From Rhizophagus irregularis (lineage: Eukaryota; Glomeromycota; Glomeromycetes; Glomerales; Glomeraceae): a stretch of 64,000 nucleotides of DNA. Both the position numbers and the translations under genes were made by a program. The stretch lies in assembly GCF_026210795.1 (NCBI RefSeq), contig NC_089435.1, forward strand, positions 1,674,001-1,738,000, in the 5' to 3' direction. The notes below the pieces were generated by a model. The model was not told where the DNA came from. It worked only from the letters and a program-made list of their open reading frames with translations, and did no database searches. Every line of letters starts with the position of its first letter. Position 1 is the first letter of the stretch. Positions 21,531 to 32,219 of this stretch are shown one piece after another.

Positions 21531-22769
21531 TTAAAATTTCTTACCTTGCTGCTGCTGCTGTTGATGTTGATGTGGTGGTGATGGTGGTTGTTGTAGTTGT
21601 GGATATGGTAATTGTGGTTGTGGTCCTTTACCTTTCTTATCTTTATCATTAACAAATGAATTTGGAAGCATATGACTAAATTGCGATCTTTGCTTAAGAA
21701 TAACGGGTCTATTGGTTTGTTTTTTATTAGATTGACGTTTTGGACGGTTCCCAACAAATCTGACAACGTTGATAATATTGCTAACATTGCTAATTTTGCT
21801 AATACTGGTAACATTGTTCTCATTATAATTGCTATATTTATGAATATCGGCAAAAATATTGCAACTAATGTCGTTAGCATTATAACCATTATTAACATAG
21901 CTGACAGAATTACTAATATTGGCAGGCTTACTAACACTGGCAACATTGGCGGCATCACTAATATCGACGGTATCACTAACATTGACATCATCGTTAACAT
22001 TGGTATTATCGCTAACTTCAGCAACATCGTTAATTTCGGCATCACCGTTAGCTTCAACATCACCGTTAGCTTCAACATCATCGTTAACGTCGACTTCATC
22101 ATTAACTTTGAAATTACCTTTGACATTATCGATATCATCATTAACTTCGATATCATCGTTAATTTCGGCATCATCGTTAATTTCGGCATCATCGTTAATT
22201 TCAACATCATCATCATCGTTAATTTCTATATCATCATCGTTAATTTTTATATCATCATCGTTAATTTCTATATCATCATCGTTAATTTCTATATCATCAT
22301 CGTTAATTTCTACATTATCTTTAAAATCGCTACATGAGTCATCTCTTGCACCACCATCAATTCCTCTTAAATTAACCATAAATTTAGCAAGTTCTAATTC
22401 TAAATCTTCAGATTTTCTTTGTTCAGGACCTGTTAATCTGGAACTTTCAGAACTTTTTGATTGTTCTAAACCAGAAGAAAAACCGGTACTAGAATGATGA
22501 GCGGGAGTGGAAGTAAATTGAATATTAGGTAAGCTTCTAGTTTCAGAAGGAGAAGAGACAGTTGAAATAATAGGGGGAGGATAAATGTAACCAACGTTAT
22601 GAGGATATGGTAAATAATCAAAAGAATTTAAATGGTAAATATTTGAATAAGGATATCTATTAGGCACATTAGGCATAATGGGAGTAAAAGCAGAATTTCT
22701 CTCATAACCATTAAGGTGCCTTAATTCTTCTTGTATTTGAGGGTCTTTATTATTATATACAGATTCCAT
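21531..22769 (-). CDS. acidic Asn/Asp-repeat protein
   Basis: A 412-codon frame from ATG 22769 (MESVYNNKDPQIQEELRHLN). The N-terminal ~130 residues are Pro/Tyr/Ser-rich. The middle is a tandem EINDDDI/EVNDD repeat, encoded by a degenerate 15-18-nt DNA repeat (ATCATCGTTAATTTC on the plus strand). A Ser/Asn/Val stretch and a His/Gln-rich tail (PPHQHQQQQQQ) follow. No domain is recognised. The stop lies 42 nt upstream of the next gene's ATG on the same strand. A GTAAGA donor and a TTTATAG acceptor flank the junction, but splicing there would not join the two frames. The antisense frames across the repeat are shadows. Confidence 0.6.
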   Translation of the reverse strand: MESVYNNKDPQIQEELRHLNGYERNSAFTPIMPNVPNRYPYSNIYHLNSFDYLPYPHNVGYIYPPPIISTVSSPSETRSLPNIQFTSTPAHHSSTGFSSGLEQSKSSESSRLTGPEQRKSEDLELELAKFMVNLRGIDGGARDDSCSDFKDNVEINDDDIEINDDDIEINDDDIKINDDDIEINDDDDVEINDDAEINDDAEINDDIEVNDDIDNVKGNFKVNDEVDVNDDVEANGDVEANGDAEINDVAEVSDNTNVNDDVNVSDTVDISDAANVASVSKPANISNSVSYVNNGYNANDISCNIFADIHKYSNYNENNVTSISKISNVSNIINVVRFVGNRPKRQSNKKQTNRPVILKQRSQFSHMLPNSFVNDKDKKGKGPQPQLPYPQLQQPPSPPHQHQQQQQQGKKF

Positions 22770-22779
22770 ACGACTAGTT

Positions 22780-24060
22780 CGACTTCTTTATTACTTCTTG
22801 TCCAGGTGGTGGACCTCTTTTTTTTCACCTGGTTTACCAGGTTCACATTTTTATACAATATTTACAAGGAGTTTCGCCGGAACACTTAATCTCTCGTCTT
22901 TGACAATTTTGGCATGCGGTTGTAACTTTAAGTCGATAGTTATTATTATTCTTTTTTAGTCATATTATAAATGTTTTGGTGAAGCGTATATATATATATT
23001 TATTTATTTAAGCTAAGTAATATTCTATGTTTGTTTGTTTGTTTTCTTTTTTTTGGTTTTTTTTTTATTTCAAAGAAGAAAGATATGTGAAAAGAGGTTT
23101 CCAACAGAAACCGTTTGTAACAGTAACAAAGATTACCTGTTGGAGAACTTTCGCACTTTCCTAAAATTTAAAAAAAAAAGATGGAAAGGAAAAAAAAATC
23201 ATTTAAGAGCGGAAAAATCTCGGACTTGCTCGGAAAAATCTTCTTATGCCAATATCGATAATATATAGTACAATCCTGGTTCAGTTCAAGCGCGTGCATA
23301 GCAGAAAGTCAATACGCCTTATATATCCTTGCACTACACTCTAAGGGGAAATCTGATTAGCGAAAGAGGGATACGAAAGAAACACAACATCAGAAAATCG
23401 TGTTTATTACTAACCATCATGCAGATAATAACGGTGTCTTCATTTTTTTTTTAATTCGTGCATAAACCTGATGTAGACATGTGTACATACATAAACATAT
23501 ATATAGTACTATTGTAGATTTTCTCCCGATCCTGATGCAGATATATTTTTTATTCACGCACAAATCAGTATGTATTATTTGCTATTGTATTTGTTGTGTT
23601 TGTCTTTTATCAATTTTAAAGAATCGTTGCAAAGTATTCCACAATCTTCGACATGGCACAAAAATTTTCGAGAAAGGATAATACATAGTAACATTTTTTC
23701 AGTTTGCAATATGAGTTGGCAATAAGGACAAGCAACAAGGGAGCGAGTTATTATTTTTATTATTTCAGCAGCAATGGTATTACAACACCACCATAATGTC
23801 GAGACTTTCTGGGTGCATTTATCAACAAACTACCATATGTTCATATATTAACCATGGAAAACGGATTTGTTTTTATATCAATGTGCCTAGAATATATATA
23901 GGACTTGGATTTAGGAGCTGTTTCTTCGGTGGCTACTTTATTAATGACAAGGAGAGGATTATCGTTCTATAATCCTCTAGTATCTGCTTTTACTTTCTTA
24001 TACGGTCAAAATTTTTTTTTATCGTTCTTTTGTTCTTTTGAAGAAATTGGATTAATATAA
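22780..24060. other. gap without recognisable gene
   Basis: Mixed-composition sequence. Two small plus-strand frames (23035-23268, 23481-23681) have no family features. No RNA gene or repeat is evident. Confidence 0.5.
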
Positions 24061-24062
24061 AA

Positions 24063-25760
24063 ATGGATAACGTGAAATTCCGTAAACATTGTTCACCGGA
24101 GAAGAATAAACTGTATGCTGATTTTTACGAAGTTGAGGCCACATACGACAGAGAGAAGTTGTCCACAATGTTGATAGTGCAAGACAACAATGCTCGTGGC
24201 TATAGAGCGTTTAACTCTTGTGAAGATTTTTAGGAATATAATGGAACTGTGCCTGAACATCATCGTTGTTTTCCTGAGGGGTTACCCGGTCACCTAAAAT
24301 ACAAGTAGATTTCTCTTCACGGTCGGAGATTCCAAGGAATGTGATCGTTGAAATTCTTGACAGAATGTTGATAGAGTTTCGTGCTAGTTTCAGTGACCGA
24401 AGAGATACACCCAAGAGTCTCAAGGATCTCGTGGTTATGGACGCAATACTCTTGATTTTTTGTCTTACAGTTACCATTTTCAACCTATCTCCTTTTAGGT
24501 AGCCTATTCAATGTGTCCGAACCATAGGTTCCACCCAGTATAAGCAGTCCCTTCACAAGAAAATCTCTCCTCTTAATCGGTCCTTAGGTACGGCAGTTGA
24601 TGTCCACAGAAATGATCTGTTCGTTAACAGACTTTCGGCTACAGATCACGATGACAATGCTCTAGCAAAAGCAAACGAGAGTACGAAAATAGATTGTGTT
24701 CCACCTAATACATCTATTCATGGTCCCCTTCAGATTCATGGTACTACGGACATTACATTAAGGATGCTAGCTGTGTAGTCAGTTTTATTCAACCTGAAAC
24801 TGTTAACGACAACTAATACAGATATTGGTCAACAGATAGTCCATGAGAAACAGTCGGCCATTTTACGATAACGAAAAATACATCATCACTTCGTGATCAC
24901 AGCTCAGAAATGGCGAACATTTTGTCACATAACACAGGTAATTACTCCAAAGATATTATTACTGCTCCGTCTAATTTCCCGAAAGAAAATCCCTTTGCAG
25001 GGAGAAAAAATTCTTTTCCATAATAACCAGGATCTTTCCGTTCTCTCTACTTCTCCATCATCTTCCACAGGAGATAACGCTTCGGACGTTTTAACAGAAA
25101 AAATAAGGGACGTTATCACAAAATATATCCATAGTTGTACCAGAGCGAGTTCAAGAATATCTTTCACGGAAAAAAATCTCCAACTCATGTGAGTAGACAT
25201 AGGATCAAACATCAAGACATTTATGGTGGAACGATAGCATGTGGTGGGAGATGGTTAAAAAATTTCACAAGAGACGAAAAGTGACTGCGTTAGACACGAA
25301 TGATGATTTCATGATACACTTATCCGGACAAGCCTAGGAAAATTGTTTGCAATATATCCATAACCAGAGAAAATTAATTAATCGGAGAAAAGGAGTGAAC
25401 ATTCTAAACTCAAAGGTGTCAAAGATCAGCGATAATAGTGGGTTATCCCGCATCATCATACGAGACAATTGCAACATCACACGTAGTTCTCATATAATTG
25501 GATGCCATTTATGGACGGAGTATTGTACTACTACATGTGGTAATTACCTTGCGGAAAAACTGTTGCTCAATATTATTCGGCTGGTGGAACACGAATACTG
25601 GAATGTATGCAGGAGATGTTTAGGGATCTCAATGACATCGCACCTTTGGTGGTTTCACTGATTCGTGAAAAGTATTAGCGAGAATTGCAATCGATCAAGA
25701 ATATATCATCTGAAGCGTTTACAACTTCTGTATGATAATGTTGGTAGGTTCATAATTCTT
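24063..25760 (+). pseudogene. decayed unrecognised gene
   Basis: An ATG at 24063 starts MDNVKFRKHCSPEKNKLYAD and runs 56 codons to a stop. The same neighbourhood then shows coding-like text on the plus strand in changing frames: AVDVHRNDLFVNRLSATDHD, ENPFAGRKNS, VTALDTNDDFMIHLSGQA, a 104-codon stretch at 25347-25661 and MQEMFRDLNDIAPLVVSLIR. Base composition is less AT-rich than the flanks, which fits a once-coding region. Many interruptions are present. I do not recognise the family. Confidence 0.35.
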
Positions 25761-25769
25761 CTTGAGTAA

Positions 25770-27180
25770 TGTAATTGTGGTATGGTGTTCTAATTTGTTA
25801 TTGCGTGTTACTTTTTTGTCTTAACTAAAAACATAATGAGTCATTACTAAATAGACAATACTTTCCTAGGCGAAGCCTATATTTATTTTGTTTGAGTAGT
25901 ACATGGCACTGCGAAACCTCAAACCCTTTCATGATCAATCAAAACAATAATCTTTTCAATGATCATTTTGTCTTATATCAAAGAGAACAGAAGTATGAGT
26001 AACACAGGAAATTTTCAACAAGTAATATTGAAATTATACAAACGTTAGCCGGTATGTATATTCATTTTTTTTTGAACGATACGAACTTCTTGTAGTTTTA
26101 CGTTTGTGTCAAAAAAATGTTATAATAGTCACAACAACAAGCTAGAAGATAATCAAAATTTTGAAAACGCAATGGATTTCCATGTTTGAAACATCTCCAA
26201 ATTGATATTTAACTTATTTCTGTAGTCAATAAGGTTTACAATTTTCTTGAATAATGCCGTATAAGTGAAATCCAAATGAAATAACAAAGTTGAAATGGTC
26301 AGAAAAATTCCATGGTCGAAATACGAAACCGAAATGAATGAATTTTGATAGGAAACTAGAGTCATACCAGTGGCCGGCCCTTACTAAGAGTATGATATAT
26401 ACCATATATACCATAAACTTTAACACTTATTTGTGAATATCCAAAATAAAAATGATTCAATAAAATTTATTTCACATGATTAAAAACATCGATATTTCAA
26501 ATCAAACTTGGACGATCCTATGTCCACAAATTTTTTTTTTTTAATAAATCAATTCGTGTAATATATATAATTTTTTTTAATAATATAATATATATTTTAA
26601 TAAGTAAATTCGTATACTTAATAATTTAATGTTTTTTAATATTTAATATATAAATTTAATAAATTCGGGTATATATTTTTTTTCAGATATATATTTTTAA
26701 TAGAATTTTTTTTTTAATAAAATTCAGATATATATTTATAGTACATGTATATATTTATATTTTGATCGGGTTCATTTAAGAACGTTTAAATTCTTTCATA
26801 TATTTAACTTCCTTCAACTCTTATAAATTATAATTAATCGCGAATAATAAATATTTCCTTGATGTTAATATATGGTATATGGTTAGCTCTCGGATTTTTG
26901 ATCAACCAATTCGGATCATGTTGCAGATCATGATCAATTTTTTTTTTTCTATATAAACGACCATTGTTCGCAATATTGATATCGTTTATCATTTTTTTTT
27001 TAAAAAAAAAAATCCTCGATATCAATATCTCAATATCAATATTATAAAATGCTCCCGTTAACTATATAGCGTGATCTGTATATGGTGTCAACGTATTATG
27101 AGGGTCGTAGAGGGTCGAAATGACGAAACGTATTACAAGGGTCAAAACGTCAAGCTTGCTCTCATGTTTTCTGAGGCCTA
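25770..27180. other. AT-rich gap, no gene seen
   Basis: Strongly AT-rich with long T/A runs (26520-26760, 26990-27010). Small minus-strand frames at 26153-26426 overlap each other in two frames and are not supported. Confidence 0.5.
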
Positions 27181-27204
27181 TCTGTATGGCAACAATGATG
27201 ATAC

Positions 27205-27781
27205 AAATTTACTCAGGGTTACAAGACTAATAAGGGTAATATCCTAACGGGGGATGATGGAATTGATTTAGTTGGGGAGCACAGGGGAGTAAAATTCGTT
27301 GTTCAATACAAGAATTTTACCCACAACAAAGTAAATAGCTCCCTCGTTAGAGATTTCATTGTATGTATATTTATGATTATTTAGAATTAAATCTTATATG
27401 ACCTCAACTAACTAAAGTCAATAATTATTCAGGGAGGATTGTTAAAATATACTCCAGATACCCTTGGCATTTTCGTTGCACCATCTGGATATACGCAGTC
27501 ATCACTTGAGTTGGCGGAAAGTGCTGATTACGATATTTTTACTACTTAATACATCAAATTTAATTAAAAAGTTTACTCTATATGTAAATAAAAGAGTAAA
27601 GAAGCGCTCAAGTGATGACTGTGATACAATTACGATCGAAAATGCCGAAGTTGATAATATTGAAGTTGAAGAGGGCTCCACTTTGTCCCTATTTGGAATT
27701 GAAGTAAAGGGCAAAGTGTCCCTAAGTAATATAAAATTTAAGAACATAACCATTAAGAAAAGAAAGTTAGAAGATAATTAA
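27205..27781 (+). pseudogene. Mrr-type restriction-endonuclease-fold protein, broken
   Basis: The plus strand reads GYKTNKGNILTGDDGIDLVG then EHRGVKFVVQYKN, which is the Mrr_cat signature: the Asp in GDDGID and the Q-x-K pair in QYK form the PD-(D/E)XK site. An intron with donor GTATGT after SLVRDFI (27359) and an acceptor ATTCAG at about 27433 leads to GGLLKYTPDTLGIFVAPSGY and SSLELAESADYDI, the rest of the Mrr core. A basic, then Asp/Glu-rich tail (ENAEVDNIEVEEGSTLSLFG) continues to 27781 but in another frame from the core, so the gene is not intact. The start is not clear. Mrr-fold proteins are widespread in these fungi, often of unknown role. Nuclease function is family knowledge, not shown here. 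Confidence 0.6.
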
Positions 27782-27789
27782 AAAACTTT

Positions 27790-28720
27790 TCCTTCATATC
27801 CCCCTTTCCCTTGTGCTCCCCTTTCCTTTTCATTTTTTCCCTTTCTAAAAGTTAAACAATAAAAATATTCTTTATTGATGTTACTTTTTTTGTTAAAATT
27901 GTTGGAAGTAGATGTTTGAGTAAAAAAAATATATTACGAAATTTTTTAAAACTTTAATACAAAATACAAAATATTGTACAATTTATTTTTATTTTTATTT
28001 TTATTTCACAAAGTATACAAAGTCAAAGTACAAATTATAGGGACAAGTTAAAAAAAATGCCAAAAATAATTCTAACACTAACGACCAAATCGCACCTTGG
28101 CCTTGAAAACAATAGGAGACGGAGGTACTATTCCGAGAACACCGCCAGGACCCATGCAAGTCCGAGGAAAGAAAAGAAAGGGTGATAATAAAAATGATTA
28201 ATTTAAATTAACAGAACGAAAAATTGAAAAATAAAGAAAATAATTCTGTATTATCAAATAATAAACTATCTCTATTGGATTCCCAAGAACTAGCGCGTAA
28301 AAAATTGGCAGTAACTGCTATACTAAACCTAGTTTCGTCTGACTTTTGGACGAAACCTTTTAGTATTATTGTTTGCATCATTAATCAGATTACATCTTTC
28401 TATATTTAAGTAACGAAGAACCTTTTTGGATTTTACGATAAATTTATTAAATCAAAATATAAAATATTAAAAATATTAAAATAATAATTAGATGAATATA
28501 AAAATATATATATTTAATAAAAAACAATGATAAAAAAAGTATAAAAAAAAATAATAAAAAAGTATAAAAAACAATAATAAAAAATATAAAAAACAACAAT
28601 AATAATATAAAATAATAATAATAAAAAATATAATAAAAAAATTATAATAAAAAAATATAAATAATAATAATAATAATAATAAAAATAGTAATAAAAAATA
28701 AAATAAAAGAATATATAAAA
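27790..28720. other. AT-rich gap with A/T microsatellite
   Basis: No supported gene. From about 28490 to 28720 the sequence is an ATA/AAT-rich microsatellite. A short plus-strand frame at 28224-28409 has no recognisable features. Confidence 0.5.
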
Positions 28721-28726
28721 AAAAAA

Positions 28727-29340
28727 TTAAGGCCGTTGATGTGTAGTGTTCCTACGTCGCCTCACTCGCCTGCGACTGTCACGGTTCTCTAAGAAATATA
28801 AATAAATTTAGATTTAAATATAAATAATATAAATTAAAAAAATTCTTGATAATTACCACCAGGTCTGTCCCAAAACCTTGTGCGAAACATTCTGTAATAT
28901 CTTTCCCCAATCCGGGACCACCTTCTATTTGGCGCACCATTTCTCCATTCACAGAATTCCTAAAAATGTTAATATTATTAATTTTTTTTTTAATTTGTTT
29001 TTTTATGGTTTTATTATTATTTTACTAACATTAAAACTCCTAACCAAGCTTCTCCACTTTCTTTCGACTTGTTGCGCTGTGAATCTAATATTATATCTTC
29101 TCCGAATTCTTCGGGCTGCGCCTGCCCAGAATTCAGAGCGATTTCTTCTGGGCATATTATGAAAGTAATCATTGTTCCTCCTTTACATTATTTATTTAAT
29201 TTTTAGATCAGAAAATAACGTAAGACAACTAAAAAAACAACTAGAATAAGATCGAAGTTATTTTATTAGTTTTCATTTATTTTTTACCTTCTGTATCTGA
29301 TTAGATACTCTGTTACTGCATCAGTCCAATATGCGGGCAT
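28727..29340 (-). CDS. Myb/SANT-like (trihelix-type) DNA-binding protein, four exons
   Basis: Four minus-strand exons join in frame: 29340-29288, 29180-29030, 28959-28857 and 28788-28727, giving 122 aa. Donors are GTAAAA, GTTAGT and GTAATT; acceptors end AAAG, TTTAG and CTTAG. Exon phases (2, 0, 1) match throughout, which supports the model. The protein begins MPAYWTDAVTEYLIRYRRR and continues FWAGAARRIRRRYNIRFTAQ then QVERKWRSLVRSFN. The spaced tryptophans (YW..., FW..., KW) and helix pattern are those of a Myb/SANT-like domain. The C-terminus is very Arg-rich (RDSRRRVRRRRN), likely nuclear. No exon is long enough to stand out alone. Such domains occur both in host regulators and in the helper protein of Harbinger-type transposons; no transposase is seen beside it. 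Confidence 0.6.
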
Positions 29341-29349
29341 TTTAGGAAA

Positions 29350-30518
29350 AAAATATATAATAAAAAAAAACAACACCAAATTTGACTATAGAAAAATCTT
29401 TAAGTAATGATATAAAATGGCGTTTATTAAGAAAAATAAAAGATGAAACCTCGTTTTTATAAACAATTTTTTATCTAATATATTAATTATCCTTTCAAAT
29501 ACATTTCCGGAAATTTACATTGACATCAAGATAAAAAGTCAAATCTAAAAAAGGTAAAAATCTAATAATAACACAGATAAAACAGACTGCGTGAACAATT
29601 ACAATTTACAATTACAAATAAAACAGTTACGGATCCTACAATACAATACACAAAAGATAAAATCTAATAATTACAGACCTACAATCATCACAATTTACTC
29701 CTAACAGAAGTCACGTGATTACGCGTTAAAGAAGTTTTTCCGGTAACAAATTTTTTCTTCTTGAATGGATGCTGGGAATCCTGGACTGGACGAACTCCTC
29801 CCTAACCAACCGTCTTTTATGGCGAAACTGCTTTTTGCTTAGTGTTTAATATGGGAGTTTAAATAAATATATCCTTGAAACCAAACTAAATCTATAGAAC
29901 ATTTCTGACGATTTATTTTCGGTATTTTTTAATAATTAAATATGAATTGTTATGATTGTTATAATTATTTTAAATTAAAAATATCGAATTAAGATCCAAT
30001 ATGAGAATTATTTTTATCCCTAAATTACTTCAATTTTTATCTCAAAAGTTTTTAATAGATATAAATTAATTGTTTAGCTTATCATTTTTACAATAAAGTT
30101 ATTTATAGCATGATCAATTATATGAACAAATTTAAACTTTTAATATGATAAATAATTTTATAAATGAATGGGTACAAATAAATTACGAAAAATAATTAAT
30201 TTATTATTTATATTTGAATATAAAAGACGAAAAAAAAAATGTAATAATAAATAATAGATAAAGATAAATATAAAATAAAAATTAATAATTATATAAATAA
30301 ATTTATATTATAACAGATAATATACTTAAATTATATATATGACTTATCGTAGTATAGTACGTAAAATAATGGTATCCAGACTTTTCGCCAAAGTCCATTT
30401 CAGTGAAAGGACATTTCGCTAAAGGTATGGAATTTTTTAATTTTTCTTTTCTTTTTTGGAGTTATACATTGTATTACGCGTTTGTTTTTATGTATTTAGA
30501 TTTATAAATTTCTAATTG
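29350..30518. other. AT-rich gap, no gene seen
   Basis: No open frames or repeats of note. A moderately GC-richer patch at 29700-29830 shows no recognisable feature. Confidence 0.5.
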
Positions 30519-30526
30519 TATTAATT

Positions 30527-31375
30527 AGGGATTGGAATCGATTCTCAAAATGAGAATCGATTTAAGAATCGATTAATCGCGATTAATCGAATCTCAAGAT
30601 TCGGTTCTAAGATTCGACTTTCGATTTCGATTAAATCGATTCTAATCGATTCTATGCGTCATAAAAAAAAATTTGATCATCATTCGTAATTAAATTTGTG
30701 GCGCAACAATTTTAATAGGCGAAAAATCTATTTTTTTTTACAGTAATTTTGCTTGGACGTTGCTAAATCTAACTGTTGGCGCTTAATTTTTGGCCAGAAT
30801 TATATAACCTATTTGACCTTTTTAGTTACAAGGTGGTATAAATCACTAAAATCTATTTCGTAATGGTTAAAAGTGGACTAAAAATGGTATGAAGTTTGAT
30901 ATACTTAATTGATGGATATTTGACCACTTTTAGGGTCATTTGGATCACTTTTAACCATCAACTAAGGTAGTTGATGGTAACATTTGACCACTTTTAGGTC
31001 ATTTAGAACACTTTCAACAATTAACTAAAAAGTCAAACTTTTTATTAGGTTATACAATTAACTCCGGCCAAATTATAATTCCGGCTGAAATTAAGCGGTA
31101 AGAATCACCTGCGGTGAGATTTAGCAATGCCCTAGCCTATTTATTTTATGTTTAATTAATATATAAATTAAAGTAATTTTACTATTCAATAACTAAAGGA
31201 AATAAATTAATTTATATAAAAATAATAAAAAATAAATTAATTAAATAAAAAAAATATTAAAGGCGAATTACTGCGCCACAATAAAGATTCGATTTTTTAA
31301 TTCGATTTTCGATTAATCGATTTAGATTCGATTTTCGATTAATTCGATTTTGCTAGAATCGATTCCATTCTCTAG
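30527..31375. mobile_element. non-autonomous hAT-type element with 8-bp target duplication
   Basis: The left end AGGGATTGGAATCGATTCT and the right end, whose complement reads AGAGAATGGAATCGATTCT, form imperfect terminal inverted repeats. They are followed inside by stacked ATCGATT/AATCGA motifs. The flanks carry an exact 8-bp duplication, TATTAATT, at 30519-30526 and 31376-31383. An 8-bp duplication and A/T-GGG-starting ends are typical of the hAT superfamily. The 849-bp element has no open frame, so it would depend on a transposase from elsewhere. Another inverted-repeat element is nested in it. The intact target duplication suggests a fairly recent insertion. Confidence 0.8.
30760..31127. 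mobile_element. MITE nested inside the hAT element
   Basis: The left end TTGCTAAATCTAACTGTTGG and the complement of the right end (TTGCTAAATCTCACCGCAGG) match over the first ten or so bases. Further in, both ends carry GCGCTTAATTTTTGGCC / CCGCTTAATTTCAGCCGG followed by GAATTATA. The centre contains an inverted pair around 'gaccacttttagg'. A one-ended relative lies at about 57786 (ATTGCTAAATATCACCGCTG). No target duplication is clear and no gene is present. Confidence 0.6.
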
Positions 31376-31917
31376 TATTAATTGTATTATAATGAGGTGG
31401 CACAGAGATTTAGTAGGGATTTGGCTATGTGAAAATTGAAAATATCCTTCAATTCTAAGATATAACATTGTTATATAGATATACTCAATTACTCATGCAT
31501 GTTGTATTGATCTGTATTGTTTATTTTCGGTATTTTAACAATTAAATATGAATTATTATAATTTTTATAATTATTTTCTAAAAATAAAATAAATTAAAAA
31601 TAACGTAATCACACGCTCAAATCGAATTAAGATCCAATATTATTGCTTGCATTTGAAATTGTTTTTTTGATTGGCTCGAAGTTTTCCCTTCTTTATGTTT
31701 AATGATTTAATCGATTTACATGAACAATGATAAAGATTGTATTATTTTTATCCCAAAATTACTTCTTTTTATTTCTAAAGTTTTTAATAGGTGCAATTGC
31801 ATGTTACAGATGATGCTTTTGTGCGCCTGGGTATATATTAGTTTGCTCAGTTTTATTTTAGATAGATTACTATGCCATATGATCACGTGACATTTTGGAC
31901 TGTGCCTGACGACCATA

Positions 31918-32212
31918 GCGTCGCCTCCAAAAAATGGTAGCCGGATTATTTTGCCGGTTCTTTAGTGTTAGGGTTGGGATTAGGGTTGGGATTAGGGTAA
32001 GGGGATTAGGATTAGGATTAGGGTAAGGGATTAGGGTTAGGAATTCGTCACATAATGTCACACCCTAACGTTTCTTTAATTTTATAATCATTCTGAGGAC
32101 TTAGAAAATTTTTTATACGTAAAGTACTAAATGTCACGTATTATTTATCACCTCTCAATAATATATGTAACCCGGCAAATTAGAACCGGCTACCATTTTT
32201 TGGAGGCGACGC
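31918..32212. mobile_element. Tc1/mariner-like MITE carrying TTAGGG-type repeats
   Basis: Perfect inverted ends begin GCGTCGCCTCCAAAAAATGG and continue TAGCCGG. They are flanked by TA at 31916-31917 and 32213-32214, as expected for a TA target duplication. The 295-bp element has no coding capacity. From about 31968 to 32042 it holds a degenerate run of TTAGGG/TTGGGA/TTAGGA units, the fungal telomere-type repeat. The ends are almost free of mismatches, so the copy is probably young. Superfamily assignment rests on the TA duplication and end structure only. Confidence 0.7.
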
Positions 32213-32219
32213 TAGGGTG

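Noticed and set aside
21480-21560. Splicing of the 412-aa and 883-aa genes into one protein
   Set aside because: The GTAAGA/TATAG pair leaves the frames out of register by one nucleotide, and the alternative acceptors I tried do not help.
21672-22497. Plus-strand frames across the Asn/Asp repeat
   Set aside because: Shadows of a DNA tandem repeat; the minus-strand frame is longer, starts with ATG and has non-repetitive ends.
31968-32042. True telomere end
   Set aside because: The TTAGGG-like run is short, degenerate, internal, and enclosed by MITE inverted ends with unrelated sequence on both sides.
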